Shown: positions 38,350-49,865 of the stretch, piece after piece
Layout of the letters: each line of letters opens with the position of its first letter
Position numbering within the stretch: the stretch's first letter is position 1
NCBI RefSeq assembly: GCF_032062135.1
Contig: NC_092862.1
Location: forward strand, 47,403,015-47,467,014
Length of the DNA: 64,000 nt
DNA from: Pyxicephalus adspersus
Taxonomy: Eukaryota > Chordata > Amphibia > Anura > Pyxicephalidae
Direction: 5' to 3'
Program-made: the position numbers and the translations under genes
Notes under the pieces: generated by a model
What the model was told of the DNA's origin: nothing
The model's database searches: none
What the model saw: only the letters and a program-made list of their open reading frames with translations

Positions 38350-38457
38350 TGTTATCCAGTCCCCCCACCTACCTTTCATCACTCAATCACCCCGTCTAGC
38401 AATGTCAGCCAGCCACTCTCTTCATTATCATCTCACTTAATATCCACCATACAATTC

Positions 38458-38504
<47 letters not shown>

Positions 38505-39100
38505 CATTGTTAGCAAGCTCCACCTCATTCCACTATCACACAACTGTCCCCTGTTATTACCCCACACTTTTCACATTTTTAAGCAGCCCTTCACTGCATT
38601 CTTAACCAAACCCCCATCGTGCACAGTACTTGCAGGCCCACTTCAATTTTTGCCTGTTCTGTCATTATCACCCAACCACACCCCTCCTGTAATGTAAAGG
38701 AGCCCAACACCCCCTTTCTGTCTGTCACCACCTAACCAGTCTCAGCCAAACAACCCCCCTCCCCAGCTCCTGCAAAGTCAGCCAGCCTTACCCCCTTCAC
38801 TTGCAGTGTTAGCCCCCCCCCCAAAAATTACCACACACCTCCTCACATTTATAGGAAGCCCCTCACTGCAGAGTCAACCAAAACCACCCCCTGCACAAAT
38901 CCTGAAACCACCCTTCTATCCCCACATAGCAAAACATTATCCTCCAGCACCCATGACATTGCACCCCTACTTCTTTAAAGTATGCCACATCTCCAGTCCT
39001 CCATCTGTCAGCATTTAATGATTCCGCATTTCTCCTTCTCTCAAAAACTGCACCCCTTTTTCTATACCTGTACCTTCTTTTTTTCTCCCTAAGCATATAC
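38350..39100 (+). repeat. Strand-asymmetric C/A/T tract with very little G
   Basis: About 750 bases are dominated by CCCC, CACC and TCAC motifs, with recurring phrases such as GTCAGCCAGCC, CCCCTCACTGCA and CAACCAAAACCACCCC. This suggests a decayed tandem repeat. The minus strand has many G-runs. The proline-rich 131-codon frame at 38302-38697 is a by-product. Confidence 0.6.
38460..38500 (+). repeat. 41-base poly-C run
   Basis: An uninterrupted C tract sits inside a C-rich, G-poor segment. Such runs are prone to assembly and polymerase length errors, so the true length may differ. Confidence 0.95.
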
Positions 39101-39789
39101 ATGCATCCTTACGCACACTTTTTGCTTGTCACTGTAAATTACACTTTTGAAGTCTTTCCTGTAAGATCAATGTGAATTCCATTTTTATACACATACAGGA
39201 TTTTCCTGCTGTATTTTCATAAACATAGTGTGAAAACTCTCTGAAGGTTATTTTTCTAGTATGTGTTATGCTGTTATTAATGATATTTGACTGTAGGCTT
39301 TTTGCTCTTCTGAGATGGGTTCACTTCATTTGAACCTGACAAAACAAATAATTTATATCCCAGCCATTTGACTTTGTTACAAATATTGCCAAAATATAGG
39401 GCTTTACGGACATAGGCCGGTCAAGTGGGCCCTACAGCAGACTTGTTCAGAGCTGTGACAATAAAAGCTTTTCTTGTGCTTTAAGACACTTTGTGGTTTT
39501 TGTGTTACATACTTGAGGTAATGTTTTAATTGACCTTAAAGTGTTTTAATTGACCTAAAGTGTTTATATGAGCTGAGCAGAAAAGTGAACATGCAATGCG
39601 AAGAGAAATATTTCTAAACCATTACAAAGTAATATTATAAAGCCCAGAGGTTTGGTTTCTTCAAGAGTCCTACAAGCATTTTCTTTGCACACATAAAATT
39701 ATCCCAAACAGACTGTCAGTTGCCATCAAAGGTAAATACATATTGCAGTAGACAAGTGGGATAACATATAATTTTGAAACAGAATTTCA

Positions 39790-39980
39790 TACACAAGTTT
39801 AAAGTGTCTGTAAACACAAACTTTTTTTTTTTAGTTTTGGAAAAATGAAGGATTAGTTAGTGCCCTTTTATGTTTTTATGTTTATTTCTTTTATGTTTTA
39901 TGTGCCCAATTGGGGAGATTTCTCCTTGAGACAGAGCAGGAAGATGCAGATCTCCCCAAACTGTTGGAATTGCCCCTCTA
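39790..39980 (+). repeat. Interspersed repeat interrupted by the 39,981 MITE
   Basis: AAAGTGTCTGTAAACACAAA, TTTTTTAGTTTTGGAAAAAT and two GGGGAGATTTC/GATCTCCCC blocks in inverted orientation. It stops at CCCCTCTAAAG, where the CpG-rich MITE begins. Confidence 0.4.
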
Positions 39981-40350
39981 AAGCTACGTACACACTTCCA
40001 ATTATTATCGTTGTTAAACGAACGACGAACGATCCTGCACGATATCTGCGAACAATCGTATAGCACCGATCCTGTACATACAGATAACGACACGATCGTT
40101 CGTAGATATTGTACACACAATAGATGCGATCGTTTGAGCGATACAGGGAGTGACGCGCACGACAGGAAGTGAACGAACGTTCGTTCATCACGCATGCTCA
40201 GACCATGGACGATCAATGAACGATCGTACACACGAACGATGGTCAACGATCGTCGTCCAATCCGATCCGCCGGTCCGGTCGTTCATTTCCAACGACTTTC
40301 CTCATTCGTCGGCGTCGTTGGTTACATTTTTTACAAACGATTTTTGCCCA
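39981..40350. mobile_element. CpG-rich MITE with ACGA/CGTT motifs
   Basis: It starts AAGCTACGTACACACTTCCA after a TA and continues with dense ACGAACGATC-type sequence, far above the CpG level of the window. The left end is a variant of the end of the 58.8-kb MITE (AAGCTGCATACACACCTGCA). The right end is diverged or truncated near ATTTTTGCCCAATG, where the AAGCTGCG mirror is missing. Confidence 0.6.
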
Positions 40351-41039
40351 ATGTTTGTAAACCATATCAGTGCATTTTCCCTTTTTTGCTATTCTTTTGG
40401 TCTGTTAAATATACAATTGAAAGAATTTCCTTTTTATCTGTTTTATGAGTATAAAAAAATACATTTTGGTTCTATCACACAAAATGTGAAATGGTAAATA
40501 CCTGTGCCTTCACTGTTGATCAGTTATGTTGTTTTGAGCACTACATGACCTGCCCATCTATGTTAAGTGCCAAAGGACTGGGGGGTGTATCCCACTGGTC
40601 CTATCCTGATTTTGTTTTGTCCTGATGCAGTACAAAAATGTGGGAGATTGTTATCATACTAGGACTGGACACATGTTACTGGTAGAAATCACCATATTTA
40701 GGGACTAGTAAGCAGCTATATATTACATTTTTGTTTTTTTGGATGTAGATACACTTTAACTAATAAAAACCATTCCACATAATACAAATCTACAACCTTT
40801 ATGATGGGGGTAAATTCCAACTCTTGTTTTCTTTTAGTAAAGTCTCAGCTCCACAACACTATATTTGACCATGACATGAAAATGCATGTTTGTTGTTGCA
40901 ATATAACCACACTAAAAAGCGGGAGAGGGTTTCTTTTGGATTTTGATATTTGTTTTTGTCCAATTTAATAAACCTATACTTGTCCATGCCTAAATTTAGG
41001 GTAATTTCCTTTACTGGAGTACAAAAAGCAGGTGCATAG

Positions 41040-41570
41040 CAGTTATAACCCATTTAGTGGTAAGGGGATCACAATAGCAACCATAGCTCTTGCTATAAAT
41101 GCTGGAGATTGGGGCGTCTGGAGGCAGAAAGGTCCACTCAATGATTGCATGGGGTCCCGGATATCTCCCTTAACCCTTTCAGGTGTGGCAGCAGAGCATG
41201 CAGATAACTTTTGGCTGCTCACAAGCTGACACTGCAGTTTGCCATATTCAAGGTCCTCCTGATGATCTCCTCTGCCCCCACCCTCTGCGTCATAAATATG
41301 TGAACACAAGTTCGAACTCAGGACTTAGGAGATGGCAACTGTACACAGGAAAGACAGAGGTAAAAATGATACCAACACACAACATTCCATTCAGAAAGGC
41401 TGGGGCAATAATTAGGGAAATTACTATATTGGTGGTGGCACTCTAACAGCTAGAGCTATAAGGAGAAACACTATAGAAAAATGCTATAAACGAGGGCACC
41501 ATAATGGGGGACAACAAAAATTTTACTATGGGGCCCAGGATTTCTAGCTTTGCCTCTAAGCCCTTCTCAG
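41040..41570. repeat. Probable interspersed repeat (GGGGATCACAATAGCAACC block)
   Basis: The stretch from ACCCATTTAGTGGTAAGGGG to CTAGCTTTGCCTCTAAGC is GC-richer than its flanks and has blocks such as ATGGGGCCCAGGATTTCTAG that look like a dispersed amphibian repeat. It produces overlapping frames on both strands, typical of a repeat rather than an exon. Assignment is by resemblance only. Confidence 0.35.
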
Positions 41571-42771
41571 CTGTAATAAACAATAGTTTTTATTGCTGTA
41601 TATGTAGAATTTTTCTCTATATTACCACACAGAAAATGAAGGAAAACAAAGACAGTGTACTTAATATATATTTGTTTTTTTTTATTTTCTTGTAACATAC
41701 TTTTTGAATATACAAAAAATTAGTGTTTGCTGATTTACTTGCCAAATTACTTTTAAATTATTCAGCTTGTATTAACCAGGCTCCATGTGATATTTTACCT
41801 TGGTTTTAGAAAATCAAGTACAGAGAACTTGCTGTTTTATTGTTGTGAAAAATACACAAACTTGTTTCCAGCACAAGGAAGCGAGTGATAAGGAAGCATC
41901 TGTATAGTGCTTTACAAATAACCTAGAACTGAATTTTCCTTCTTCCTTCTCCTATTGTAAGGTACCACTTCAGTGCTGTTTATTTTGCAACATTCTAAAT
42001 TGTGCTCACCCAATTAGACATTATTGATTGAGGAAGCATTTACTATCCCCATGGCATTGTGTCTTTTATACATTTTGTTTTGTCTATGTTTATTACATCT
42101 CCAAAGGGGCACATTCTTTACAGCATTAATGGGCTCATCTATATTTTGTGGGCCTGAAACGCAATCCAATATCCTATATGTGATGACCCTTCAGGAAGCT
42201 AGTATGGGAAATAGAGATGTGTAACATTATGAAGTGGCAAGAGAAATGAATAATTTAGGTAAAATGTTACAAATATAGACCTTACTTTTCAGACATGTAC
42301 CTTGTTTTATTAAAAAAGACAATTGAGGAATACATACTTTGTAACAGAAATGTAAAGGCCTGGAAAGGTTTAGGTTTTCAAGGTTTAGAAATATTTCTCT
42401 GCAAGCAGTAAAGAAGCCATTTTTTTAATACCTGTGCCATTGCCTTTTCAGATGCAGACACCTCCATTACTCAGCTCTATGGAGAAATCTGACTAGTTCA
42501 GTTTTCCGGATGTGGACCAGCTTGTATTGCAGCTGCACTGCCCAGTAGTGTGCCCGTGCTGGACCCAGTGTCCTCATCTGCTCAGCTAGGTTTCCTGGCA
42601 ATGCTATTCACACTGTATAATACTTGGGGCCAGCCTGATGTGCCTACTGAACCTTGTTCGAGTTTTGTTTTTGTTTTTTTGCAGATTTTGGATTGAATTC
42701 CTTATACATTTGATATCAGTGCCCCGTATCCCTTGCAGGTTTTAGGTGTGCTCCTCTTTCATATATATTTA

Positions 42772-43231
42772 TTAAAGTGGGACTAGAGGGAAAAAAAAAA
42801 CCACTTGCCTTTAATCCCACAGATCCCTTGATGATGCTGGATCTTTCCTCAATCCGGCCCCACGCCATCCTGGAATTCTTCTTTCTCCCGGTGAGAAGAA
42901 GCACAGGGTGCCTCCATCTTCTGTCCTCTTCTTGCTACGTCACCCGATCTCGCACTGAGCAGGTGACATAGTCCACTGTAAAGGGGAAAAAAAGAGGGCC
43001 AATCTCAGGCACAGGCGTGAGATCGGCATCTTTTCCCCCTTAGTCGAAGAAATGACAAGAACCTTCTGAGATGTATGTCGTAGGTACAAGACTAAAAGGG
43101 ACGGTGATGCAGCCTTTTTTCTTTATATAAAAAAGGGTGTTGCACCTAAAAATAAACAAATTAAAATGTTTTTACTTCATATATAGGGTTGTCTATGTAA
43201 AGTAAAAATGTTGAGTTTAGGTCCACTTTAA
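42772..43231. mobile_element. MITE with TTAAAGTGG ends
   Basis: The left end TTAAAGTGGGACTAGAGGGA and the right end, in reverse complement TTAAAGTGGACCTAAACTCA, are inverted repeats. The target site may be TTAA or TA; both fit. The interior has GAGATCGGCATC/GATCTCGC-type CpG blocks and a TTTACTTCATATATAGGG stretch. Confidence 0.6.
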
Positions 43232-45524
43232 TTAGCACATTTGAATGAATGGTCAAGTCTAAGTGGGCAAGATTATGGGGTTCACAAGGGTGAAACTACA
43301 AGCGTTAGGGACATTTTTTTTTAAATATAAATGTCTAGCTTAGTGTGTTAATTTACCTTTTTCCACTATGCCGCATTGAGAAAGGGACCCTGTACAGTAA
43401 AAATAGTTTTTGTTTTGGTTGAAAAGTTGTCTTAGTTAACACCAGATACAGATCAATGGTACCTAATACAAAGGAGTATTACAAACTAATGGCTAATATT
43501 GTATTGTTTTTCTTCTAAATCTTGCCTAAGCAGTGTTTGTAAACACTGTTCAGACACTATACAGAAGAACTACAAAGTAACATAATCCATATTTGACAAC
43601 TGCTGCTCCTTCCCCTAGTCTACAACTTTGTGTTTTTTTCAAATTTGTGATTACAAATAATTCACAGAATGTCTGCAGCTGCTGTCATTTTGACAGCTAA
43701 GCAGCAGCTGCTGACTCACTTTGTGATCCTTGGTTTGTACCCTGATCAGTGCGTGTTAAGCAGCACTTGGATAAAGGTTCATTGCCACTGAAGTAACTAA
43801 AGCTTACAGCCTTACAAAATGAAGACAGACAGATTAAAAATTAGTGAACTGGTTCTGCAGTAAATAGCGTTCCTCTAAACTTCTTTTTTTGGTGGCAGCT
43901 TACCTTAGCTACACCACTGCTTGACTCCAACCTTCAGGATTTAAGGCATACATTGTAAATTCTGGTTTTGGAGAAGCCTGTGTCCAAGCTTTCATATTGG
44001 AGCAAGGTGATGGTACTCAGACCTTTGTAAGCTCCAAGCAGAGTCACTTGAAGATTATGCCAGGCTTTCTTTCTTACTTTTGGTAATGGAACAGTAGTTG
44101 TGGAAGAGCTAAGAGTGAAAGGCTGCTTAATATAGCAACAACTAGGAAGCATGAGAAGCTACCTGAACAGTGTAGTCTATTTTTATACAACCAGATAGAT
44201 GTTTGCTTTTTATAGTAAAGCAGATTACCTACATACGCTATGCTTTTACCTTTTTTACTCTGACCATCTTTAAAAACTTTATGGTAAACCCAACAGCAGA
44301 ACCGGGGCTTGGGTTAATTATACATAGTATTAGCCTTTGATTCCCCTTGGCTTTCTTGTGTTACACTGCAGTACTGAATTGTTGGACAGTACCTACTTTC
44401 CTGTATTCCAGGATTATTGTATTTTTTGGCATCATTGTGAGTGCCTCTAAGTAGTTCATGGCCCTAGACATTTATACCAATTGTTGACTCTTTCCTTTGC
44501 TCCTGTAGAAATAATGTGGCACATTAGATAGCTTGCTCTTAACTACATATATAAACTATATATATATATATAGATAGATATAAAGTAGCACATAAATTAG
44601 TAGAAGGTAGACACCACACTTCCAATATACTTCCTTGCCCGCACTTTTGGTCACTGGTTCCTTATCAAGTCCTAGTATATCCAGTTGTTGGACACATGTA
44701 TAATCGACTCTGCTTTGTATGATCAGTGTCCGAGCACCAAGTTTGTAAGCACAAGTGCTTTCATACGGAGGTGGAGGGGGTGAAAGATGATATTGAATAG
44801 GAATTTCATAAGAGTTTCTTTTTTGCATCTTTTAGATTTTAGGATAGATGTGCCAGTGCAGTTATAGAGTTTGTAGCTTTAATACTCTGCAAAATCATGA
44901 CTTGTTGCTGTACACTGGTCATTGGAGAGGTGGTGGAAAATCATTATGGATAGCATTTTTCCAAAGAAGCAGTTGAATGTATACTCCAGTTTCAAGTACC
45001 TTGGCACGGTGTCATGGCCTACAAATATTGAAAAAGTTAGGTCTAGCATTCTATTTGTACCTTGTTTTAGAATTTGCTCAGTTTTTCTGCTGCTTTACAG
45101 TCAAATCCATTTTTAAAGTGTCTGTGTTTGCATACACAGTGTTATAATTCAGGAGATTTTTAACATAGTGCAGTTTTAAATGTCACTTGCAGATTTATTT
45201 CCCAGACACTGTGAAGTCATCAACAACAGAATGTGGAGCCAGACAGTAATTCTAGATGAGTGTAGTATGTTAAATGTAAGCTGTTCATACAATGAATATT
45301 CTCTGGGTAATAATTGCTTTTATATTTGGCTAAAAAAAAAAGTTAGTTGGGATTAAGCCATATAGAAAAAGTACATTTCAAGAAAATGTCTAAATGTACA
45401 GTTGGCAAATATTGCCTTATTGATTTAGAAAAATCAAAGAATTGCTTTTAAATTTTAAATGATAGTGGAAGTAGTATTCACCACCAATCCTATGAAATGT
45501 ATTTCTCCCCTTTACACATTTTGT

Positions 45525-45582
45525 TAATAGAACTATGTTAATTGGAACATTTGCTAATGGAACTATGTTAATTGGAACATTA
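45525..45582. repeat. Direct duplication of about 29 bases
   Basis: TAATAGAACTATGTTAATTG then GAACATT is followed by TAATGGAACTATGTTAATTG then GAACATT. A tandem duplication with one internal difference. Confidence 0.8.
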
Positions 45583-45811
45583 AAATGAAATATTAAATTG
45601 TTTACTGTGGTTTCCCTTGGATTAAGAGATTGGGCTGAGTTGGGGTCCTCTAAATACTTTTCTAAAACGAATAAAACCTGTCAAAACAACCTAGATTGCA
45701 GCCATTGCTGATCTCCTCCTAAAAACTCTATTTGCCGAGCTGGTATTCTAATCTCCAAGTCTCATTTTTAGTACTTTTTGAGTTGCTAATACAAAGCTGT
45801 GAATAAAAGAT

Positions 45812-45975
45812 ATTATTACCTTGTATGTATATAGTGCTGGCCCAATGCTTCACAAAGTCACAAGTCATGCCCTAACTGTAATCAAAAGGACTCACAAGGT
45901 AATGTTTCTACCATAGTCCTGTAATAGTAAGTAATATAGTCTAAGGTCAGTTTTTTTGGGAAAAGTTAACCAAAA
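45812..45975 (-). repeat. SINE fragment lacking its tRNA head
   Basis: The stretch with TATATAGTGCTGGCCCAATG, CACAAAGTCACAAGTCATG and ACTCACAAGGTAATGTTTCT follows the tail and body of the 10.1-kb SINE in the same (minus) orientation. The copy ends before the box A/B region, so it is truncated. Confidence 0.55.
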
Positions 45976-46904
45976 TATTTATCAACAGACTTTATGGTTA
46001 AAATGGTCATCTTTTTATCTGCTATAAGTGTATCAATAGGTGGCATAAATGCCTAATATAAATATTTATATAATTTTCACCCAGCTTGACATCTGTGTAT
46101 TTGAATGAACCCTGTTTCTCCAATATAACACACCAATTACTTATACACTGTATGACACGGTGCTTGTGCAACTAACTAGTGGAAAAGTCTACTTTATTAA
46201 CCTGAAAAGTTTGTTTTTTGTGTTGATATACTGTACTACTAAAAGATGTTTTGAAATGTAGACCAGTGTATTGTGACCACTTGCTAAAAATAAAACTTGT
46301 TAGTTAATACAACATGCTGACACCAAAGAATGCATCATGTGTTAAAGCATGCAACGTGGCTGGTTTACAATTTCGTTTAAATATGATAAGCTGTGTTTTT
46401 CTGAAAAGAAACAACTTTAGTACAGTAATACTAAGTGACAGTTCTGACATGTGAAAATTGATGTTTATATTCAGTGTACTTGTCCAATCGGAGGTCACTA
46501 GTTCAGTAGGCTGAGAAGACCAGTCCTGTCCTCTCTGCCCTAACTTTCCTGGATAATTACTGTACACTCCTAGACCAACTGGAAATTCTAATCCTCCAGT
46601 ATATTCTGGATCAGCCCAGGAGACTTCTTTCACTTACATTCACCTTGAAAATTACTACCATTTTATAATCAGCACGGAACAAGGACTTTACAGTCATTGA
46701 CTCACTGTCGTCGATTTATATATTTTCACCCAGTAAATTGTTTGATCCCCATAAGCCACCTGTTACAAGAAAACATGTGCATGGTTACTTAAAATTTAAA
46801 TTATTGTTCATAGTGAATAATACAGTAGTAACAAAACAATGGTATGTGGATTTGTGCAGTCTTTAACAAAATAAAGTACTAATAAATATGGCCAATTACA
46901 CTAT

Positions 46905-47044
46905 GGGCTTTATTTATAAAACAGAGAATCTTCCATTCCCTCAGACGTTCCCTGGAGGGAATCAGTTACTGCCATTGAAACACATGGACCTGGAAGGGAA
47001 TATTTGAGGGAATGTCACATTCCCTGTTTTATAAATAGAGCACC
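46905..47044. mobile_element. Palindromic MITE, family B, copy 1
   Basis: The left arm GGGCTTTATTTATAAAACAG and right arm CTGTTTTATAAATAGAGC are inverted repeats. Inner blocks CCCTGGAGGGAATCAGTTAC and GGGAATGTCACATTCCCT add further self-pairing. The copy at 56400-56543 shares ends and interior. Confidence 0.75.
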
Positions 47045-48787
47045 ATGTGTGTAATTATATTTCTTATAAAACGCAACTAAAGGGACTTTAGCATTGAAAA
47101 ATTCAAAATGAGAAAGCAATGCTGGCAACATCCATGTCTCTTCAGGACAGGATTACTTCAAAACAGACATGTTAATGATTGGAGATGTAAGGCTCATAGG
47201 GCACTGTGTAACTTATGAATGGTTTAGGATTTGTCAACTAGTTGTGACAGTACAGGTTCTTTTTATAGCCAAGATCTTAATCAGATTTTCTTGCCTAGTA
47301 TGTTTTTTTTTCTAGTTTGGCTTTGCATATTGTTGGCAGAATTGAGTGACAGCCAACTTGAGTTAACTCAGCACTGTCTACATGCTTGTCTGTTAGTTTG
47401 CTGATCCTATAACATTTATAAACATGTTTAAATAAGCTCCAGACTTTATGATTTGATATCTGGAGATATAACTGCACAATTTCACCAATTGTAATTTAGC
47501 TGTCCAGAGCTGTTTAATGCATTTACAGGGCTAGACCTCAGTTTTGTGCAATATGTATCTTTCTAACTGCAAAGATTTACAAATACATTATACTTACTGG
47601 TTACAAAATGAACTCAGGTTGTAGAAAACTTCACTTACTGTTGTTTTATCCTCAGTATTTGCATAAAGAAATGTATCCAATAGTGAATAGGAAGCTATAA
47701 TAACAGAAAAAACCTGCGATTACTTACCTATCCCTACACCTGTCGTGTTACATTACCTGTCTCTTTCTGCAATAAGTACCTGCAAAGTGGCATTTTATTT
47801 CCACTTTAAATTGTTTCCAAAACTAGTTGATTATTGTCTTTGATAGAGCAGGGACGTGTTAAAACCTCTATCAGGTTTTTATTACTGTCAAGTTTCCAAT
47901 AGCTGCATTAACCCTGACCATTGTCAGGACTAAAAGTGTGGGAAAGTCTAAAATCACAATACTGATTTTAAAGAAATTCCCCCTTCCTTCCCACATTTGT
48001 GTTTTAACAACTCAGTGCTGTATCCAAAAGTAACAAAACAAAATGTTGGCTTTTCTACATTGATATACTTCAATATGGGAAGCTTGTTGTCTGTTGCTTT
48101 TCACCCTTTGGGCTTTCGCATAAATCCCCTGCTTTCCCAGTTTCTGTGTCAATTTCTCATGCCTACATCTCACCAGTGATGTGTCAGTGTAGTGGAAACT
48201 TTGCTGAAAGCCCCTTCTGAATTTCCAGCAGATGAACTGGATATTACAGCAGTGAACCGGAATCTTCAACACCAATTCTAAAAGCTTAAAGTAGAAATAA
48301 AAGTTTGGTAGTTAGAAATAAATGTTGAAAGTCAGTGTTAGATTTCCAAACAGTTTTGATTGAATCAAAATAGCACATATACCTCTATTTGGTCAAACAT
48401 TAGACATAATTTTAAATGAAAATGGGACTTGTTGTTAAATGAAAATGGGAGATTTGTTGATGTTTTCTATATCAAAAAAGATCAGCCTTTAAATAATATT
48501 GTCAATGTGTATGCACAATGTGTAGTTTGCCTAAATATGTGAATGTGCTGTATAAAGAGGGAAGTTGGGAATGGGAATGGTTTTACATTTTCATGGTTCT
48601 GCTACTTTTCATACATGAAGAGATGTCAGTTGGCTGACAAAGACAAAGGGATTATATGCAGACTACATGTCTGCAAGGACCTTGTTTGCAAAACAATCAA
48701 CATGTTTTTTTCTAAATTGCTTATTGTTTACAGTGAAATTAATATGGACCTATAGCGAGAAATCTTGTAAGCTGCCATTTCTAAATA

Positions 48788-49368
48788 CCGTATTTTTCGG
48801 ACCATTAGACGCTCCGGACTATAGGACGCACCAGGTTTTCCGCACGGGAAAACAAGAAAAAAAAAAATTCATTTGATTTCCCCTGAGATCCAGCGTGCGG
48901 CACTTGTGCCCGCCCATGAAGGCGGCGCCGANNNNNNNNNNNNNNNNNNNNNNNNNNNNNNNNNNNNNNNNNNNNNNNNNNNNNNNNNNNNNNNNNNNNN
49001 NNNNNNNNNNNNNNNNNNNNNNNNNNNNNNNNNNNNNNNNNNNNNNNNNNNNNNNNNNNNNNNNNNNNNNNNNNNNNNNNNNNNNNNNNNNNNNNNNNNN
49101 NNNNNNNNNNNNNNNNNNNNNNNNNNNNNNNNNNNNNNNNNNNNNNNNNNNNNNNNNNNNNNNNNNNNNNNNNNNNNNNNNNNNNNNNNNNNNNNNNNNN
49201 NNNNNNNNNNNNNNNNNNNNNNNNNNNNNNNNNNNNNNNNNNNNNNNNNNNCACAGGTAAGTAAAAAAATATGCCCCTGTACCTCTGCATTCGGACCATA
49301 AGACGCACCCTGATTTTCCCCCCACTTTAGGAGGAAAAAAAGTGCGTCTTATGGTCCGAAAAATACGG
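48788..49368. mobile_element. TA-flanked MITE with CCGTATTTTTCGG ends, interrupted by assembly gap
   Basis: The left end CCGTATTTTTCGGACCATTA and the right end, in reverse complement CCGTATTTTTCGGACCATAA, are near-identical inverted repeats, with TA at 48786-48787 and 49369-49370. A second GACYATARGACGCACC block is repeated inside each end. 320 unknown bases occupy 48932-49251. The apparent 120-168-residue frames here only cross the gap and are not real. Confidence 0.85.
48932..49251. other. Assembly gap (320 N)
   Basis: Unknown bases lie inside a MITE, flanked on the left by GC-rich GGCGGCGCCG. The hidden part probably belongs to the element interior. Confidence 1.
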
Positions 49369-49538
49369 TACTTTGTGAAGAATGCTAATTGTTTGGATGT
49401 AAAGTTGATCTTTTGGTTTCAGTAGTATCGGTCACACATCTGATACAAGTACGAAATGAACTGTGTGACAAGCTGTGCAGCAATTATCCGGTCACCTGAG
49501 CTGCTGCTTTATTCTTGTCAGTAATTCAGATTGAATTA

Positions 49539-49865
49539 AAGCGGTAAAAGAACTAAAATTACAAACATGCAGCTATTTATTGCAGAAGGAACAGGCTAAT
49601 AAACAATAAAACAAACTTACCTGCAGGTTTGCAATCTTCTGTTGAATGTACACTGAGCCGTGCATGCACATTGTACAGTCTTGGGATACCTGGTTGCCGG
49701 GAACGAATGAACTCCCATTATCACGTGTGGAACTTATGTCACTCCAGCTTGGCCAATCAAGATGGCCAAAGACCTGAACCTTTAAGAGGACCAGGTGAAG
49801 CTGTTGGCTCTGGCAATGGAGGAGGAGGTTAGTTATGCTTTAAAAAGGAGAATCAAAACACCAAC
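49539..49865. repeat. MITE-like interspersed repeat with higher GC interior
   Basis: The block runs from TAAAGCGGTAAAAGAACTAA to GGAGAATCAAAACACCAACC. The interior (GGTTGCCGGGAACGAATGAA, TTGGCCAATCAAGATGGCC) is GC-richer than its surroundings and carries a CCAAT-type GGCCAATCA. It resembles dispersed repeats I know from frog genomes. No terminal inverted repeat could be confirmed, and the 67-codon frame inside is not a supported gene. Confidence 0.35.

Larger units (their letters stand above)
43232..46904. other. Putative intron; one SINE fragment and a hairpin
   Basis: Apart from the SINE piece at 45812, the duplication at 45525 and an E-box hairpin at 43677-43713, nothing is defined. A minus-strand 109-codon frame at 46304-46633 is slightly GC-richer but has no clear splice sites or family. 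Confidence 0.45.

Noticed and set aside
38302..38697. 131-codon frame with poly-proline
   Set aside because: Translation of the 41-base poly-C and C-rich tract.
48805..49325. Four frames of 121-168 codons crossing 48.9-49.25 kb
   Set aside because: They consist mostly of unknown residues across the assembly gap within a MITE.
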